Assembly: GCF_009870125.1 (NCBI RefSeq)
Contig: NC_046681.1
Location: 4,278,001 to 4,342,000, forward strand
Source: Drosophila pseudoobscura
Taxonomy: Eukaryota; Arthropoda; Insecta; Diptera; Drosophilidae
DNA: 64,000 nt
Direction of reading: 5' to 3'
Below the pieces are notes generated by a model that was not told the DNA's origin, searched no databases, and was given only the letters and a program-made list of their open reading frames with translations. The position numbers were made by a program, and so were the translations under genes. The stretch's first letter is position 1. Every line of letters begins with the position of its first letter. Of this stretch, positions 63,342 through 64,000 are shown in pieces.

Positions 63342-64000
63342 GCGACGGGTAAGTGCTCATAAAGACATTCGCTTTTGTTGAGACGATTGGCACCATTGTC
63401 AACACTTGACCAAACAGTTTGCCTCTGTCGCCGTCGCGTCGCCGTATCTGCGTGTGTTTGTGCATGTGTCGGTTCCGGCTGAATATTCATAGGCCAGTGT
63501 GCCGACTCGTCAGGATCTCGTCGCTCATGCATTATGCAATCTCCCATCCGCAGCAGCAGCACCATCAGCAGCAGCAACTCAGCGACAACAATGCCAATGG
63601 TGCTGACTTTGACGAGTGTTCTCGGAGCCCGCACACAAATGAACACAAAAAAAAGTACGAACCGCAGACCAGAGAACTACGACTATGTACGACTATGAGA
63701 TACCTGCTTGATCATTGGAGGAAGACAAAGGCATTTAAAGAGCAGAAATATTCTGTCATTCTGGCAGTAAAAACATATTCCTAATGTCTTTGTGTATAAC
63801 AATGTGAATCATTTTGATTCGATTAGCCATAATACACATATTGTTTGATCTTTGATGATCTGTCTGGTATAGTTAATGCAATGGAAATGCTTCCTTCTAC
63901 TTGCTGTACCTATATGAATTCAATATACCGCGATTAGCTACCAGTGACAGGTAACCAAGCCGAATGCATTGCTAAATGGCTATTGAAGTGAGCCTTTTGT

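Larger units (their letters stand above)
52370..64000. other. Long gene-free right end
   Basis: I read 11.6 kb on both strands and find no frame with convincing protein character. The open frames are short, overlap each other and carry repeats. It most likely contains stol upstream introns and regulatory DNA, or is intergenic. Locally GC-richer DNA lies at about 55150-56520, with CA/GA-rich runs, a TG tract near 56160-56175 and CTCTC runs, and could be a promoter region. CAG-type runs occur at 57990, 58391 and 63551. A 19-nt A run is at about 59372-59390. IS-like text (GTCGGGTATTTCGACTATAA) lies at 57929. Confidence 0.5.

Overview
This window is euchromatic DNA from a Drosophila species. Nearly every recognisable gene is an orthologue of a gene I know from the D. 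melanogaster 34F-35A interval (Muller element B): a GBA2-type glucosylceramidase, mTTF, l(2)34Fc, a NOL10 homologue, Rab14, pgant35A, spel1 (MSH2) and stol (a calcium-channel alpha2-delta subunit). Introns are mostly 46-80 nt with GTRAGT donors. Constitutive promoters carry DRE, motif 1 and motif 6 elements. Dispersed repeats resemble the SGM/INE-1 family. Because SGM-type repeats are typical of it, the obscura group is my best guess for the species; this is an inference.

Layout from left to right. 1-7 kb: sparse DNA holding one intronless KCMF1-like zinc-finger gene (+). 7-11 kb: glucosylceramidase (+), with the N-terminal exon not found. 11.6-13 kb: mTTF (-). 14.4-14.8 kb: reeler-domain gene l(2)34Fc (-). 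17.7-18.2 kb: small acidic protein gene (+), convergent with the NOL10 homologue (18.2-20.6 kb, -). The latter is divergent from Rab14 (leader about 20.95 kb, coding 22.8-23.6 kb, +). 25.5-26.8 kb: intronless odorant receptor (+). 27.8-31.2 kb: nardilysin-like M16 protein with a ruined active site and a long acidic tail (+). 33.7-35.2 kb: conserved-looking five-exon gene of unknown function (-). 37.0-38.9 kb: pgant35A (+). 40.1-43.2 kb: spel1 (+). 45.1-49.2 kb: stol (-), continuing 5' beyond 49.2 kb. 49.2-64 kb: no coding sequence that I can support, probably stol upstream intron or intergenic DNA, with a nested transposon at 50.9-52.3 kb.

The genes do not form a pathway. Most are housekeeping genes (mitochondrial transcription, ribosome biogenesis, vesicle traffic, mismatch repair, O-glycosylation). 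The two that look like lineage-specific arrivals, the odorant receptor and the nardilysin-like pseudoprotease, sit side by side between Rab14 and the unknown gene.

The observations most worth following are: (1) the M16 protein with the catalytic Glu changed to Gln, the third zinc ligand Glu changed to Gln, and a C-terminal acidic tail built from perfect 48-bp repeats; (2) a roughly 75-bp block with motif 6/motif 1-like sequence, present at both the Rab14 and the spel1 promoters; (3) an SGM/INE-1-like element inserted in a pogo-like inverted-repeat element. Exon boundaries were built by hand from splice consensus and reading phase, and each multi-exon model closes in frame.
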